This document shows, piece after piece, positions 41,471-50,575 of a DNA stretch of 61,064 nt. Numbering within the stretch: the stretch's first letter is position 1; every line of letters begins with the position of its first letter. Source of the DNA: Tissierellales bacterium (GTDB lineage Bacteria > Bacillota > Clostridia > Tissierellales > Tissierellaceae); the NCBI GenBank assembly GCA_030146705.1, contig JASLBE010000032.1, positions 1-61,064 on the forward strand, read 5' to 3'. The position numbers and the translations under genes were made by a program. The notes beneath the pieces are model-generated. The model had not been told where the DNA came from. It saw only the letters and a list, made by a program, of their open reading frames with translations, and did no database searches.

Positions 41471-43178
41471 TTTTCTCCCCCTCTCCCAACTGGGAGTCAT
41501 AGATACTCCTATAGACCCTGGACCCTTCCATTAGGTCTTTATGGCTCCCAATACTTTCAATTTTTCCCTTGTCTAAAACCACTATTTTATCAGCAGCCTT
41601 AACTGTATTAATCCTCTGAGATATTATTATTATAGTCCTGTCCTTAAAGGCTGCCAGGATATTTTCCCTTAATTTTTTCTCCACCCTTAAGTCTAGGTTG
41701 GAAGTACTATCATCTAAAATTATAACCCTTGGCTCCCTATATAGGGTCCTGGCTATGCTTATCCTTTGCTTTTGCCCTCCAGAAAGGTTGACCCCACCCT
41801 CTCCAACTAAGGTTTCATAGCCATCCTTAAAAGATTTTATAAAACCATCAGCCTCGGCAAGCTTCCCGTATCTTTCATAGCCATCTCCAGTTCCAAAGCT
41901 TATATTTTCCCTAATCTTCCCCCTAAATAAATAAGTATCTTGACCTACAAGCCCAATATTTTCCCTTAGGTAGTTTAGGTCTAGGTCCCTAATACTATGG
42001 CCTCCAACTTTTAAGTCCCCCTGGCTAGGATAATAAAAACCTAAAACCAGGCTTATTAAACTAGACTTGCCTGACCCAGTACTCCCAATAATAGCCAGCT
42101 TTTCGCCCTCCTTCACCTCTAGGTTTATCCCCTCTAGTGCATAGCCTAGATAGTTATTGTATTTAAAGTATAGGTCCTTAAACTCTATATTAAAATTCTT
42201 AGGTTTCTTTGGTTTTCCCAGGTCCTCTTCCTCCATCTTTAAAAGCTCTACTATTCTTTCAAAGGAAGTCCTAGCCCTAAGACCCCTGGTTAAAAACCTG
42301 CTAACAATTATTAGGCCAAAGCTTATTTGGCCCATATAGTTAATAAAACCTACTATGGCTCCAATTTCTAGACCCCCCCTAGAAATACTTAGGCCACCTA
42401 GGTAGATAATTAAAACCAGGCTCAAATTTAAAATTAGACTTAAAAGAGGGGCAAAAATAGCCATAATATTTAGGGCATAAATATTAGCATCCCTATATTC
42501 TAGGTTGGCCTCCTTAAATTTTTCCTCCTCAAAATCCTGCCTATTAAAAGACTTAACAAGCTGGATAGCAGACAAGTATTCATTTAAAACTAGGTTAAGC
42601 CCATCCATAGCCTTTTGGATCCTAACAAACAGGGGGTAGGATATTTTAAGGTTTTTATAGATTAAAAATATGGCCAAAGGAATTACCATAACCAAGACTA
42701 GGGCCAATTTAAAACTTAGGAAAAACGATAAAAATATGGACCCTATTGCCAAAAGTGGCGCCTTAAAAAACACCCTTAATAGTGAGTGGACAAAACCTTG
42801 AATTTGCATAATATCATTTGTTAGCCTAGTTAAAAGCTCTGACCTATCATACCTGTCTAGGGAGTCTAGGTTAAGCCTTTGGATTTTTTCATAAAGGTCA
42901 TACCTTAGGTCTGACCCAAAACTCTGGCTAACAATAGAAGAGTACCTATTTCTAATTATGGTACAAACTGCCATTAATCCTGTTATTAAAACCATCAATC
43001 CCCCCCTGGTAAATATATAGTCCAGGTCATTTTTCCCCACACCTAGGTCTATAATCTTCCCTAATATATAAAATATTAGTAGGGAGAATAGGGTCTCTAG
43101 GGACAAGAAAAATAAGGATAGGAAGATGTCTTTTATATATAACATCCTATATTTTTTTAAGTATTTTATATTTTCCAT
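41460..43178 (-). CDS. Heterodimeric ABC exporter half-transporter, degenerate-site subunit (pair 1)
   Basis: About 572 residues from the ATG at 43178 (GGAGG five bases upstream). Six membrane helices, Walker A GSTGSGKSS, signature LSGGQKQRISIART, Walker B VIILDDSTSNLD (Asp for Glu), and IIISQRINTV (Gln for H-loop His). Like the gene at 37874 it is the non-catalytic half. The four ABC genes in order are degenerate-catalytic-degenerate-catalytic, i.e. a tandem duplication of a whole heterodimer. Confidence 0.93.
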   Translation of the reverse strand: MENIKYLKKYRMLYIKDIFLSLFFLSLETLFSLLIFYILGKIIDLGVGKNDLDYIFTRGGLMVLITGLMAVCTIIRNRYSSIVSQSFGSDLRYDLYEKIQRLNLDSLDRYDRSELLTRLTNDIMQIQGFVHSLLRVFFKAPLLAIGSIFLSFFLSFKLALVLVMVIPLAIFLIYKNLKISYPLFVRIQKAMDGLNLVLNEYLSAIQLVKSFNRQDFEEEKFKEANLEYRDANIYALNIMAIFAPLLSLILNLSLVLIIYLGGLSISRGGLEIGAIVGFINYMGQISFGLIIVSRFLTRGLRARTSFERIVELLKMEEEDLGKPKKPKNFNIEFKDLYFKYNNYLGYALEGINLEVKEGEKLAIIGSTGSGKSSLISLVLGFYYPSQGDLKVGGHSIRDLDLNYLRENIGLVGQDTYLFRGKIRENISFGTGDGYERYGKLAEADGFIKSFKDGYETLVGEGGVNLSGGQKQRISIARTLYREPRVIILDDSTSNLDLRVEKKLRENILAAFKDRTIIIISQRINTVKAADKIVVLDKGKIESIGSHKDLMEGSRVYRSIYDSQLGEGEKNEA

Positions 43179-43280
43179 AACTACCTCCATTTTTCTTTAT
43201 ATACCCATATTTTAATATCTTTTTTATATTATATTATGTATAATACTATATAGGAAGTTTTAAGGGTTAGGAGGGTTATT

Positions 43281-44099
43281 GTGAGTAAAAAGCTTAACAA
43301 GCAAGACGAAACCAAGGAAGATAAGCTGGTTAAAAGTATTAAAAAATTATTTCTTTTTGTTGGAATGGCCTTGATTCTAAATAGGTTCATATCTCTTGGA
43401 CCTAGGGGACGAAAAATAGAAGAGTTGAAAAACAAGGAAAAAACCAAGCAAGAAACTGAACTAGAGAAAAAAACTAGTAAAATAGATCCTACGGTAAAAA
43501 TAGATGAAGAGGGTAGGAAGGTAGTCCTAGACCCTAATGACAAGTTAGTCTTGGTCAACAAGGATAGGTACCTGCCTGATGACTATGATCCAGAAGACCT
43601 GGTTAGTCCCAAGGTGGAATTTGTCTTTAAGGAGGACCTGCCTAAAAGATACTTAAGAAAAGAAGCGGCAAGTGCCCTAGAGGAACTTTTTGAGGCCAGC
43701 CTTAAAGATGGGGTGGAACTTTATGCATCTTCTGGTTATAGGGCCTACGCAACCCAGGAGTACTTATTTAAAAACCTGGCTGAAAAAGAAGGAGAAGAGG
43801 AGGCTGCCAAGCTAATTGCCTACCCCGGCCAAAGTGAACACCAAACAGGTCTTGCTATGGACCTTACTTCTAGGGAGATTAAGTTCCAGCTGGAAGAAAG
43901 CTTTGAGGATACTAAGGAGGGTAAGTGGGTTAGGGATAATGCCCATAAGTTTGGTTTTATTATTAGGTATCCCAAGGACAAGGTTGGGATTACTAAGTTT
44001 TCCTATGAGCCTTGGCATATTAGGTATGTTGGGCTGGACCCAGCCAGGGAGATTTATTCTAAGAAAATTACCCTAGAGGAGTACCTGGCCCTAGACTAG
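43281..44099 (+). CDS. VanY/LdcB-type D-alanyl-D-alanine carboxypeptidase
   Basis: 272 residues, GTG start at 43281 with TAGGAGGG upstream. An N-terminal signal anchor (about 23-42), a Lys/Glu-rich linker, then the peptidase M15B fold: ASSGYRAYATQEYLF, SEHQTGLAMDLTS (zinc His and Asp) and the final EPWHIRYVG (catalytic Glu and zinc His). Trims pentapeptide stems of peptidoglycan or acts as L,D/D,D-carboxypeptidase. Divergent from the ABC exporters. Length is usual for membrane-anchored members. Confidence 0.92.
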   Translation: MSKKLNKQDETKEDKLVKSIKKLFLFVGMALILNRFISLGPRGRKIEELKNKEKTKQETELEKKTSKIDPTVKIDEEGRKVVLDPNDKLVLVNKDRYLPDDYDPEDLVSPKVEFVFKEDLPKRYLRKEAASALEELFEASLKDGVELYASSGYRAYATQEYLFKNLAEKEGEEEAAKLIAYPGQSEHQTGLAMDLTSREIKFQLEESFEDTKEGKWVRDNAHKFGFIIRYPKDKVGITKFSYEPWHIRYVGLDPAREIYSKKITLEEYLALD

Positions 44100-44258
44100 T
44101 ATATTAACAAGATTTAATAAATGTATATTACAAGATAGGTTTGTCCCAGCCTTAACTTGACCAATATATTTTCTACTTTACCATAAAATATATTGATTAA
44201 AGGCCACTTTGTGATATACTTTTTTTATGTAAAATTATAAGAAAAGGTTGGTAATTAA

Positions 44259-45857
44259 ATGATAAGTGTAAATGATCTTAGTATAAGATTTGGATCACAA
44301 AAACTATTTGAAGATGTAAATCTTATGTTTACTCCTGGAAATTGCTATGGAGTAATTGGAGCAAATGGTGCTGGTAAATCTACATTTTTAAGGGCCCTTT
44401 CTGGAGAGCTAGAGCCTACTACTGGTAATATCTCCATTGATAAGGAAGCTAGAATGTCTGTTTTACAACAGGACCATTTTAAATATGATGAATTTAAAGT
44501 TATTGATACTGTAATAATGGGAAACCAAAGACTTTATGATATTATGGTGGAAAAAGACGCTATTTATATGAAGGAAGACTTCTCTGATGCTGATGGTATA
44601 AAGGCTGCTGAATTAGAGGGTGAATTTGCTGAAATGGACGGTTGGTCTGCTGAATCTGACGCTTCCAGCCTACTGCAAGGCCTGGGCATTGCAACTGACC
44701 TCCATGAAAGAAAAATGTCTGAACTTACTGGTGTGGAAAAGGTTAAGGTTCTTTTGGCCCAGGCACTTTTTGGTAATCCAGATATCCTAATTTTGGATGA
44801 GCCTACTAACCATTTGGATATAAGGACTATCCACTGGCTACAAGAGTTCTTAATAAACTTTGATGGGACCCTAATAATAGTATCCCATGATAGGTTTTTC
44901 CTAAATGAGGTTTGTACCCATATGGTGGATATTGACTTTGGAAAAATTACTATGTTTACTGGTAACTATGATTTTTGGTATGAATCTAGCCAGTTGGCCC
45001 TGCAAATGATGAAGGACCAAAATAAGAAAAAAGAAGAAAAAATAAAGGAGCTAGAAAAATTTATAGCCAGGTTTAGTGCCAATGCTTCTAAGTCTAAGCA
45101 GGCTACTTCCCGTAAAAAACTATTGGATAAAATTACCCTAGATGATATTAAGCCTAGTACAAGAAAGTATCCTTTCATTGGCTTTACTATGGATAGGGAG
45201 GTTGGTAATGAAATTTTAACTGTAGAAAATCTCTCCAAGACTATTGATGGTGTAAAGGTTTTAGACAATATTAGTTTTAGGGTTAACAAGGGGGATAAGA
45301 TTGCCTTTATTGGTGATAATGAAATTGCTATTACTGCCCTGTTTAAAATATTAATGGGAGAAATGGAAGCTGATAGTGGTGATTTTAAATGGGGGGTAAC
45401 TATTTCTACTTCCTACTTCCCTAAGGATAACTCAGAATTCTTTGATGATGTTGACCTTTCCCTTGTGGACTGGTTAAGGCAGTTCTCAGAAGAGCAGTCT
45501 GAAATTTATATAAGGGGTTTCCTAGGCAGGATGTTATTTTCTGGAGATGAGGCTTTAAAATCAGCCAAGGTCTTATCTGGGGGAGAAAAGGTTAGGTGTA
45601 TGCTATCTAGGATGATGCTTAAAAACGCCAATGTTTTAATCCTAGACCAACCAACTAACCACTTGGACCTAGAGTCTATTACTGCCCTTAACAATGGGCT
45701 TAAGGACTATAAGTCTAATATTCTTTTTACAACTAAGGATAATGAAATGATCCAAACTTTGGCAAATAGGATTATAGAGATTAGGAAAGATGGTTTTATT
45801 GACAGGTCTATGTCCTATGAAGAATATATTGAAAAATTTATAAAAGAAGATAAATAA
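44259..45857 (+). CDS. ABC-F family protein (YbiT/YkpA-like) with one degenerate ATP site
   Basis: 532 residues, two ABC domains joined by a Lys/Glu-rich linker (about 245-300, the P-site tRNA-interacting region in ABC-F). NBD1: Walker A GANGAGKS (34-41), signature LTGVE (156-160), Walker B with Glu181, switch His210. NBD2: GDNEIAIT (352-359) in place of Walker A, signature LSGGE (439-443), Gln464 in place of Glu, Lys493 in place of the switch His. The protein probably acts on ribosomes (translation factor). It has no membrane part. Its promoter region has TTGATT-16-TATACT and it is followed by a strong terminator. Confidence 0.9.
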   Translation: MISVNDLSIRFGSQKLFEDVNLMFTPGNCYGVIGANGAGKSTFLRALSGELEPTTGNISIDKEARMSVLQQDHFKYDEFKVIDTVIMGNQRLYDIMVEKDAIYMKEDFSDADGIKAAELEGEFAEMDGWSAESDASSLLQGLGIATDLHERKMSELTGVEKVKVLLAQALFGNPDILILDEPTNHLDIRTIHWLQEFLINFDGTLIIVSHDRFFLNEVCTHMVDIDFGKITMFTGNYDFWYESSQLALQMMKDQNKKKEEKIKELEKFIARFSANASKSKQATSRKKLLDKITLDDIKPSTRKYPFIGFTMDREVGNEILTVENLSKTIDGVKVLDNISFRVNKGDKIAFIGDNEIAITALFKILMGEMEADSGDFKWGVTISTSYFPKDNSEFFDDVDLSLVDWLRQFSEEQSEIYIRGFLGRMLFSGDEALKSAKVLSGGEKVRCMLSRMMLKNANVLILDQPTNHLDLESITALNNGLKDYKSNILFTTKDNEMIQTLANRIIEIRKDGFIDRSMSYEEYIEKFIKEDK

Positions 45858-45862
45858 AAAGA

Positions 45863-45893
45863 AGCCCTTAAGTATAATACTTAAGGGCTTTAA
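45863..45893 (+). terminator. Intrinsic terminator of the ABC-F gene
   Basis: 12-bp perfect stem AGCCCTTAAGTA/TACTTAAGGGCT followed by TTTA on the plus strand. Confidence 0.85.
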
Positions 45894-45935
45894 TAATATA
45901 TTTAAATTTTTAATTCAAGTAATAGTTAAGCTAGT

Positions 45936-47444
45936 TTACTCATCTTTTGCCCAGCCTAGGGAGTGTTTAACAGCCTTTTCCCAGCCATTATATTTTTCTT
46001 CTCTAGCATCTTCTTCCATAGCAGGAGTAAATTCCCTATTAATACTCCATCTCTTGGTAATTTCATCCTTGTCTGTCCAAAATCCTACTGCAAGTCCTGC
46101 AAGGTAAGCCGCACCTAGGGCTGTTGTTTCTGTTATGTCTGGTCTTAATACTGGAACATTTAAGATGTCAGATTGGAACTGCATTAAGAAGTTATTAGCA
46201 ACTGCACCACCATCTACTTTTAGCTGGCTAAGTTGAATTTCTGCATCCCTAGCATCTTCTTCCATAGCCTCTAGGACATCCCTAGTTTGGTAGGCTATAG
46301 ATTCTAAGGCAGCCCTAATTATATGCTCCCTACTAGCCCCTCTCGTTAAACCTAAGATAGTTCCCCTAGCATATGGGTCCCAGTGAGGCGCTCCTAGTCC
46401 AGTAAAGGCTGGAACTAAATATACTCCATTTGTATCCTTAACTTTTTCTGCAAAGAATTCACTATCTGCAGCATCTCTTATAAGGCCTAGTTCATCTCTT
46501 AACCATTGGATAACTGCTCCACCAACGAAAATACTTCCCTCTAAGGCATATTCAACCTTACCATCTACGCCCCAGGCAATTGTAGTTAGTAGTCCATTTT
46601 TAGAAGTAACCATTTTTTCCCCAGTATTCATTAGCATAAAACACCCAGTACCATAAGTGTTTTTAGCCATTCCTGGTTCAAAACAAGCCTGTCCAAATAA
46701 AGCAGACTGTTGGTCACCAGCTATACCAGAAATAGGAATTTCTGCCCCACCAAAAGTATGCTTATCTGTTACTCCATAAACCTCACTAGAAGGTCTAACT
46801 TCTGGTAGCATTTCCATAGGTATGTCTAATTCTTCTAGGATTTTTTCATCCCATTTTAAATTTTTAATATCAAACATCATAGTTCTTGCTGCATTTGAAT
46901 AGTCAGTTACATGTACTTGTCCCCTAGTTAAGTTCCAAAGAATCCAAGTATCCATTGTACCAAATAAAAGTTCTCCTCTTTTAGCCCTTTCCCTAGAGCC
47001 TTCTACATGGTCTAAGATCCATTTTACCTTAGTTGCTGAGAAATAAGCGTCTACTATAAGACCTGTAGTTTCTTGAATATAGTCCTTCCAGCCATCTTCT
47101 ACTAGCTTGTCTGCTATATCTGCTGTCCTCCTACACTGCCAAACAATAGCATTGTGGATTGGCCTGCCTGTTTCCTTGTCCCAAACTACAGTTGTTTCCC
47201 TTTGGTTAGTAATACCAATAGCCGCAACTTCCGTTGGCCTAACACCACTAGTTTCTAAAACCTCCCTAGCAACTCCTGATTGGACACCCCATATTTCCAT
47301 GGCATCGTGTTCTACCCAACCTGGTTTTGGATAATATTGTGTAAATTCATTTTGTGCTGTTTGTATTATATTTCCATCATGGTCAAATAAAATAGCTCTT
47401 GCACTGGTAGTTCCTTCGTCTAAAGCCATTATATATTTTTTCAT
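45936..47444 (-). CDS. glpK: Glycerol kinase
   Basis: Phosphorylates glycerol to glycerol-3-phosphate using ATP. 502 residues, full length. FGGY motifs: ALDEGTTSARAILFDHDG at the N-terminus, TNQRETTVVWDKETG, GIAGDQQSALFGQACF, and LKVDGGAVANNFLMQFQSD; WILWNLT and PAFTGLGAPHWDPYARG are also typical. ATG at 47444 with AGGAGC upstream. It lies 29 bases after glpF; the two form a glycerol-uptake operon. glpD, glpO and glpP are not in the window. Confidence 0.97.
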   Translation of the reverse strand: MKKYIMALDEGTTSARAILFDHDGNIIQTAQNEFTQYYPKPGWVEHDAMEIWGVQSGVAREVLETSGVRPTEVAAIGITNQRETTVVWDKETGRPIHNAIVWQCRRTADIADKLVEDGWKDYIQETTGLIVDAYFSATKVKWILDHVEGSRERAKRGELLFGTMDTWILWNLTRGQVHVTDYSNAARTMMFDIKNLKWDEKILEELDIPMEMLPEVRPSSEVYGVTDKHTFGGAEIPISGIAGDQQSALFGQACFEPGMAKNTYGTGCFMLMNTGEKMVTSKNGLLTTIAWGVDGKVEYALEGSIFVGGAVIQWLRDELGLIRDAADSEFFAEKVKDTNGVYLVPAFTGLGAPHWDPYARGTILGLTRGASREHIIRAALESIAYQTRDVLEAMEEDARDAEIQLSQLKVDGGAVANNFLMQFQSDILNVPVLRPDITETTALGAAYLAGLAVGFWTDKDEITKRWSINREFTPAMEEDAREEKYNGWEKAVKHSLGWAKDE

Positions 47445-47473
47445 CCTAGCTCCTCCTTCAGTTCCCTTTTATT

Positions 47474-48202
47474 TTATACCCACATAGTTAAAAATGCCTT
47501 ATAAATAAGCGCTGCTAAAACTCCACCTACAATTGGTCCTGCAATTGGTATCCAAGCATATCCCCAATCAGAATCCCTCTTATTTTTTATTGGTAAAAGA
47601 GCATGGGCAAGCCTTGGTCCAAAATCCCTAGCTGGGTTTATTGCATAGCCAGTAGGTCCTCCTAAACTTAGTCCTATAACCCAAACTAAAAAACCTGCCA
47701 GTAATGCACTTAAGGCTCCAACATCATTATTTACATGATTAATACCCATAATACCTAGGACTAACATAATAGTTCCTATAACCTCTGCTACAAAGTTCCA
47801 CAGGGGACTATATACCATAGGTATTGTTGCAAAAACACCAAGCTTTGCAGTTGCATCATCAGTCCTGTCAAATTGGTCCTTGTAAGTTAAAAATACTAAG
47901 GCTGCTCCAACCATAGCACCTAAAATTTGAGAAATTATATAGCCTGGCACTAAATTCCAAGCCAAGTCTCCCGCCACTGCAAAGGCTATTGTTACTGCTG
48001 GATTTAAGTGGGCTCCACTTACCCAACCTGTAACATAAGCACCAACTGCTACTGCAAGACCCCAAGCTGTAGTTATAACTATCCAACCTGAATCTTTTCC
48101 CTTTGTTTCATTTAAAACTACATTGGCAACTACCCCTGCTCCTAAAAGTATAAGTATTGCCGTTCCTAAAAATTCTGCTGAATATAAAGCCATATTAGAC
48201 AT
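47474..48202 (-). CDS. glpF: Glycerol facilitator (aquaglyceroporin)
   Basis: About 242 residues, six membrane helices with two half-helices carrying the NPA boxes GAHLNPAVT and YAINPARDFGPR; the Asp after the second box is typical for glycerol-conducting members. Passive glycerol entry, trapped by GlpK. The start at 48202 (third codon of the longest frame) has GGAGG seven bases upstream. Transcription is from a clear promoter at 48442-48470, through a leader with an intrinsic terminator. Confidence 0.95.
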   Translation of the reverse strand: MSNMALYSAEFLGTAILILLGAGVVANVVLNETKGKDSGWIVITTAWGLAVAVGAYVTGWVSGAHLNPAVTIAFAVAGDLAWNLVPGYIISQILGAMVGAALVFLTYKDQFDRTDDATAKLGVFATIPMVYSPLWNFVAEVIGTIMLVLGIMGINHVNNDVGALSALLAGFLVWVIGLSLGGPTGYAINPARDFGPRLAHALLPIKNKRDSDWGYAWIPIAGPIVGGVLAALIYKAFLTMWV

Positions 48203-48324
48203 ATTCATTCCTCCCTTTTTTCTTAAAAACTTAAATAATAATTACTAGTTAAATATAATCTTAAAACTATATTTATATCATAAAAACAAGCCTTGAGCTA
48301 AACTTGTTCTATTGGCTTTTAAGG

Positions 48325-48400
48325 AAAGAAAAAAGAGAACCCTAAGCAGCCCTTTCCCAAGGGTTGACTCGTGGTTCTCTCATCTCCGACCGATATATCA
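48325..48400 (-). promoter_or_regulatory. glpF leader with intrinsic terminator (attenuator), possibly GlpP-controlled
   Basis: About 55 nt after the likely start of transcription, minus strand: CGGAGATGAGAGAACC, then an inner CCCTT/AAGGG hairpin, and GGTTCTCT followed by TTTTTT. AGAGAACC (48373-48380) and GGTTCTCT (48334-48341) form an outer stem. This stands over 120 nt before glpF, so it must be read through. Comparable glp leaders in Bacillus are controlled by the antiterminator GlpP; that link is inference. Confidence 0.7.
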
Positions 48401-48441
48401 TTAGTTTCTTATTCCTACACATATAATATGTACTTACCTCA

Positions 48442-48470
48442 ATTTTACATAATTTCCTGAATTAAGTCAA
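48442..48470 (-). promoter_or_regulatory. Sigma-A promoter of glpF-glpK
   Basis: TTGACT (48465-48470), 17-base spacer, TAAAAT (48442-48447), minus strand. Confidence 0.8.
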
Positions 48471-48726
48471 TATTTAGAAAAATTCCATATTGTCAATTAC
48501 TCCATATCTACAAGCTATTATACAATATTTTCCACTAAAAGTATAGTCTATTAAGTTTTTATTTTTTAGTATGCCGTACTATAAGCCTTAATATGATGTA
48601 TATATAAAAATTTTATTTCATATAATAAAGCCTTATTTATAGCCATTTTCGTAAATTTAACCAGGCCTTTAGGCTTGTTACACCATAATTTAGTAGCTGG
48701 TATTGTTAATAATTTGTAATATGCAT
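48471..48726. other. Gene-free stretch between the glpF promoter and the lipoprotein terminator
   Basis: AT-rich sequence within the 550-base gap between glpF and the lipoprotein gene. I see no ribosome binding site with a convincing ORF, no tRNA cloverleaf and no repeat. A 67-codon minus-strand frame here begins inside a terminator and looks spurious. Confidence 0.6.
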
Positions 48727-48760
48727 AAAATAAGTCTAGGCCAAGGCCTAGACTTATTTT
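48727..48760 (-). terminator. Terminator of the 360-residue lipoprotein gene
   Basis: Long perfect palindrome AAAATAAGTCTAGGCC-AA-GGCCTAGACTTATTTT, with T-rich sequence on both sides; it could act in both directions. Confidence 0.8.
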
Positions 48761-49841
48761 ATAGTTCAATTAATCCAACTAACTTACCATACTTATTTAT
48801 TATAAATTCAAACAAGCTTTTATCTAGCTTGCCCTCTTTTTTTATTATGTCCTCTCCTAATAAATAGACACCATATAGGCCATAAGTCTCTCCCTCAAGA
48901 GGGACTATTTCTGGATACTCAGCCTCAAAAGAATAAACTTCGCCACTATCTTCAACCACAAGTTCAAGCTTATTAACAATCTTTATATCCTTTTCAAGGC
49001 TTTTTATCCTCCCAACTAAACTCTTGCCTCCATCAGTTAAGTTGGTCCTTAGGTTATATATCCCATCTAAGGCCGTATAATTATCACCTAGGATTTCTAA
49101 GCTTCTGGCCATTAGGTCTAGGTCTTTTTCATATTCCTTATCCAGGGAAATCCTAAACTTCCTAAAAATTTCATCCTGGGTTTTATAGGCTGTCTTTCTC
49201 CCAGCTTCTTCTTGGTCCTGGCTGTCATATAGGACCATTTCTAGACTCCCTATTATTTTTCCATCCCCATTTAAAACATCCCACTTAAAAGGGTTCTTCT
49301 TGTCCTTCTCTAGCTTCCAGTCCTCCCTTATATCAAGTAAAAAGAAACTACTTCCTTCTTTTATATATCCAGCTTCCTCTCCCCTAGGTCTTTTAAGCTC
49401 CCCTATTTTAAAGGTCTTTAAAACATCAGGAAGTTCACTTCTCATCTCTTCATATTCCTTAGTATCAACAACAGCTTCAGGACCATACTGGATATCTGTA
49501 GGAAGACCTTTTATAAAGGTGTAACCAGCCTCTTTGCCTATAATTTCCCCAGGCACATATCCATTTTCAATATCTTCCTCAGTTATTAGGCCTCCAACCC
49601 TCCTATCTATGGAAAAAAGCATACCATTTTCATAGTCCCTAGAGTTTGAAATATGCATAAAGTAAACAAGGTCCCTATCAGGGTCTTCCTCAACAAGATA
49701 CTTTCCCTCCCAAGACTTTGGTAGGTCCAGGCTAAAACCTAACTCCTTGTTTTCATAGGTCTTAAAATCCTTACTTCCACAAGCAGTCAAGGCAAGTACT
49801 AAGACTAAGACCAATAACCAGCCCAAATTTTTCTTCCTCAT
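48759..49841 (-). CDS. Lipoprotein of unknown function (PsbP-like/SCP-like N-terminal fold)
   Basis: 360 residues. Lipoprotein signal with lipobox LTAC (Cys21). The segment YENKELGFSLDLPKSWEGKY is the start pattern of PsbP-like lipoproteins common in Firmicutes; FKYRI-like repeats do not follow. A second similar segment starts EDWKLEKDKKNPFKWDVLNG. The C-terminal 110 residues are helical then beta-rich. Exact role is unknown. It is placed downstream of a HAD phosphatase gene (15 bases), probably co-transcribed. Confidence 0.7.
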   Translation of the reverse strand: MRKKNLGWLLVLVLVLALTACGSKDFKTYENKELGFSLDLPKSWEGKYLVEEDPDRDLVYFMHISNSRDYENGMLFSIDRRVGGLITEEDIENGYVPGEIIGKEAGYTFIKGLPTDIQYGPEAVVDTKEYEEMRSELPDVLKTFKIGELKRPRGEEAGYIKEGSSFFLLDIREDWKLEKDKKNPFKWDVLNGDGKIIGSLEMVLYDSQDQEEAGRKTAYKTQDEIFRKFRISLDKEYEKDLDLMARSLEILGDNYTALDGIYNLRTNLTDGGKSLVGRIKSLEKDIKIVNKLELVVEDSGEVYSFEAEYPEIVPLEGETYGLYGVYLLGEDIIKKEGKLDKSLFEFIINKYGKLVGLIEL

Positions 49842-49856
49842 AGTCTCCCTCCTAAG

Positions 49857-50501
49857 TTATATTAGATTTAAAATTTCCAAGGGGTCATAAACAATATAGT
49901 CTGCCCCATATTCCCTAAGTTCTTTTTCTCCCCTAAATCCCCAGTCAACACCAACTCTTTTCATTCCTGCATTTTTTCCAGTTTCCATATCTACATTAGA
50001 ATCTCCAATATAAAGCACCTGGGACCTATCCAGCCCCATTTTTTCCAAAATAAGTTCTGCCCCCCTAGGGTCAGGCTTAATAAAATTCCTATTATCTACT
50101 CCAACAACCTTAATAAAACCTATTGTAGGAAAAATTTTATTAAGGAGGGCCTTAGTATACTCTTGGTTTTTATTAGTATTTATCCCTAGCTTTATTCCTC
50201 GACCTTCCAGCCTAATTAAAAGTTCTTCCATATTGGGATAGGCCCTAGACTTCTTTAGGTAGTTTTTCCTATAGGCCTCCTCCAATCTGGCAAGGGCCAA
50301 ATCATAGTTTTCACAAGTAAGGTCAGGGCAGGTCCTAGCTACTAAGTTCTTAAAACCTCCCCCAACCCTTAGCCTATATTCATCATAGGAAAGTTTTTCC
50401 CTGCCTAAAGATTTCAAAACTTCATTCATACTGTCCCCAATATCCTCTATAGTATCTATTAGGGTCCCATCTAAGTCAAAAATTATTCCCCTTATATCCA
50501 C
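49857..50501 (-). CDS. HAD-superfamily phosphatase (phosphoglycolate phosphatase-like)
   Basis: About 214 residues. DxD motif IIFDLDGTLIDTIED, helical cap, Thr/Asn in LGINTNKNQEYT, Lys in VDNRNFIKPDPRGAEL and acidic motif LYIGDSNVDMETGKNAGMK. Class and order of motifs match the Gph/PpaX subgroup; the substrate may be phosphoglycolate or pyrophosphate. I favour the GTG at 50501 (GGAGG nine bases upstream) over the GTG at 50510. Confidence 0.9.
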   Translation of the reverse strand: MDIRGIIFDLDGTLIDTIEDIGDSMNEVLKSLGREKLSYDEYRLRVGGGFKNLVARTCPDLTCENYDLALARLEEAYRKNYLKKSRAYPNMEELLIRLEGRGIKLGINTNKNQEYTKALLNKIFPTIGFIKVVGVDNRNFIKPDPRGAELILEKMGLDRSQVLYIGDSNVDMETGKNAGMKRVGVDWGFRGEKELREYGADYIVYDPLEILNLI

Positions 50502-50575
50502 TTCTAGCACCCTCCATATATATCATATTATAAGAAACAAGTATTTTTACAAAATAAAAGAGATAAAAACTACCC

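Noticed and set aside
48325..48400. T-box leader upstream of glpF
   Set aside because: No AGGGTGGNACCGCG-type T-box sequence, and the genes downstream are not aminoacyl or amino-acid genes.
48566..48769. 67-codon minus-strand ORF after the glpF promoter region
   Set aside because: It begins inside the lipoprotein terminator palindrome, has no ribosome binding site, and its product is low-complexity.
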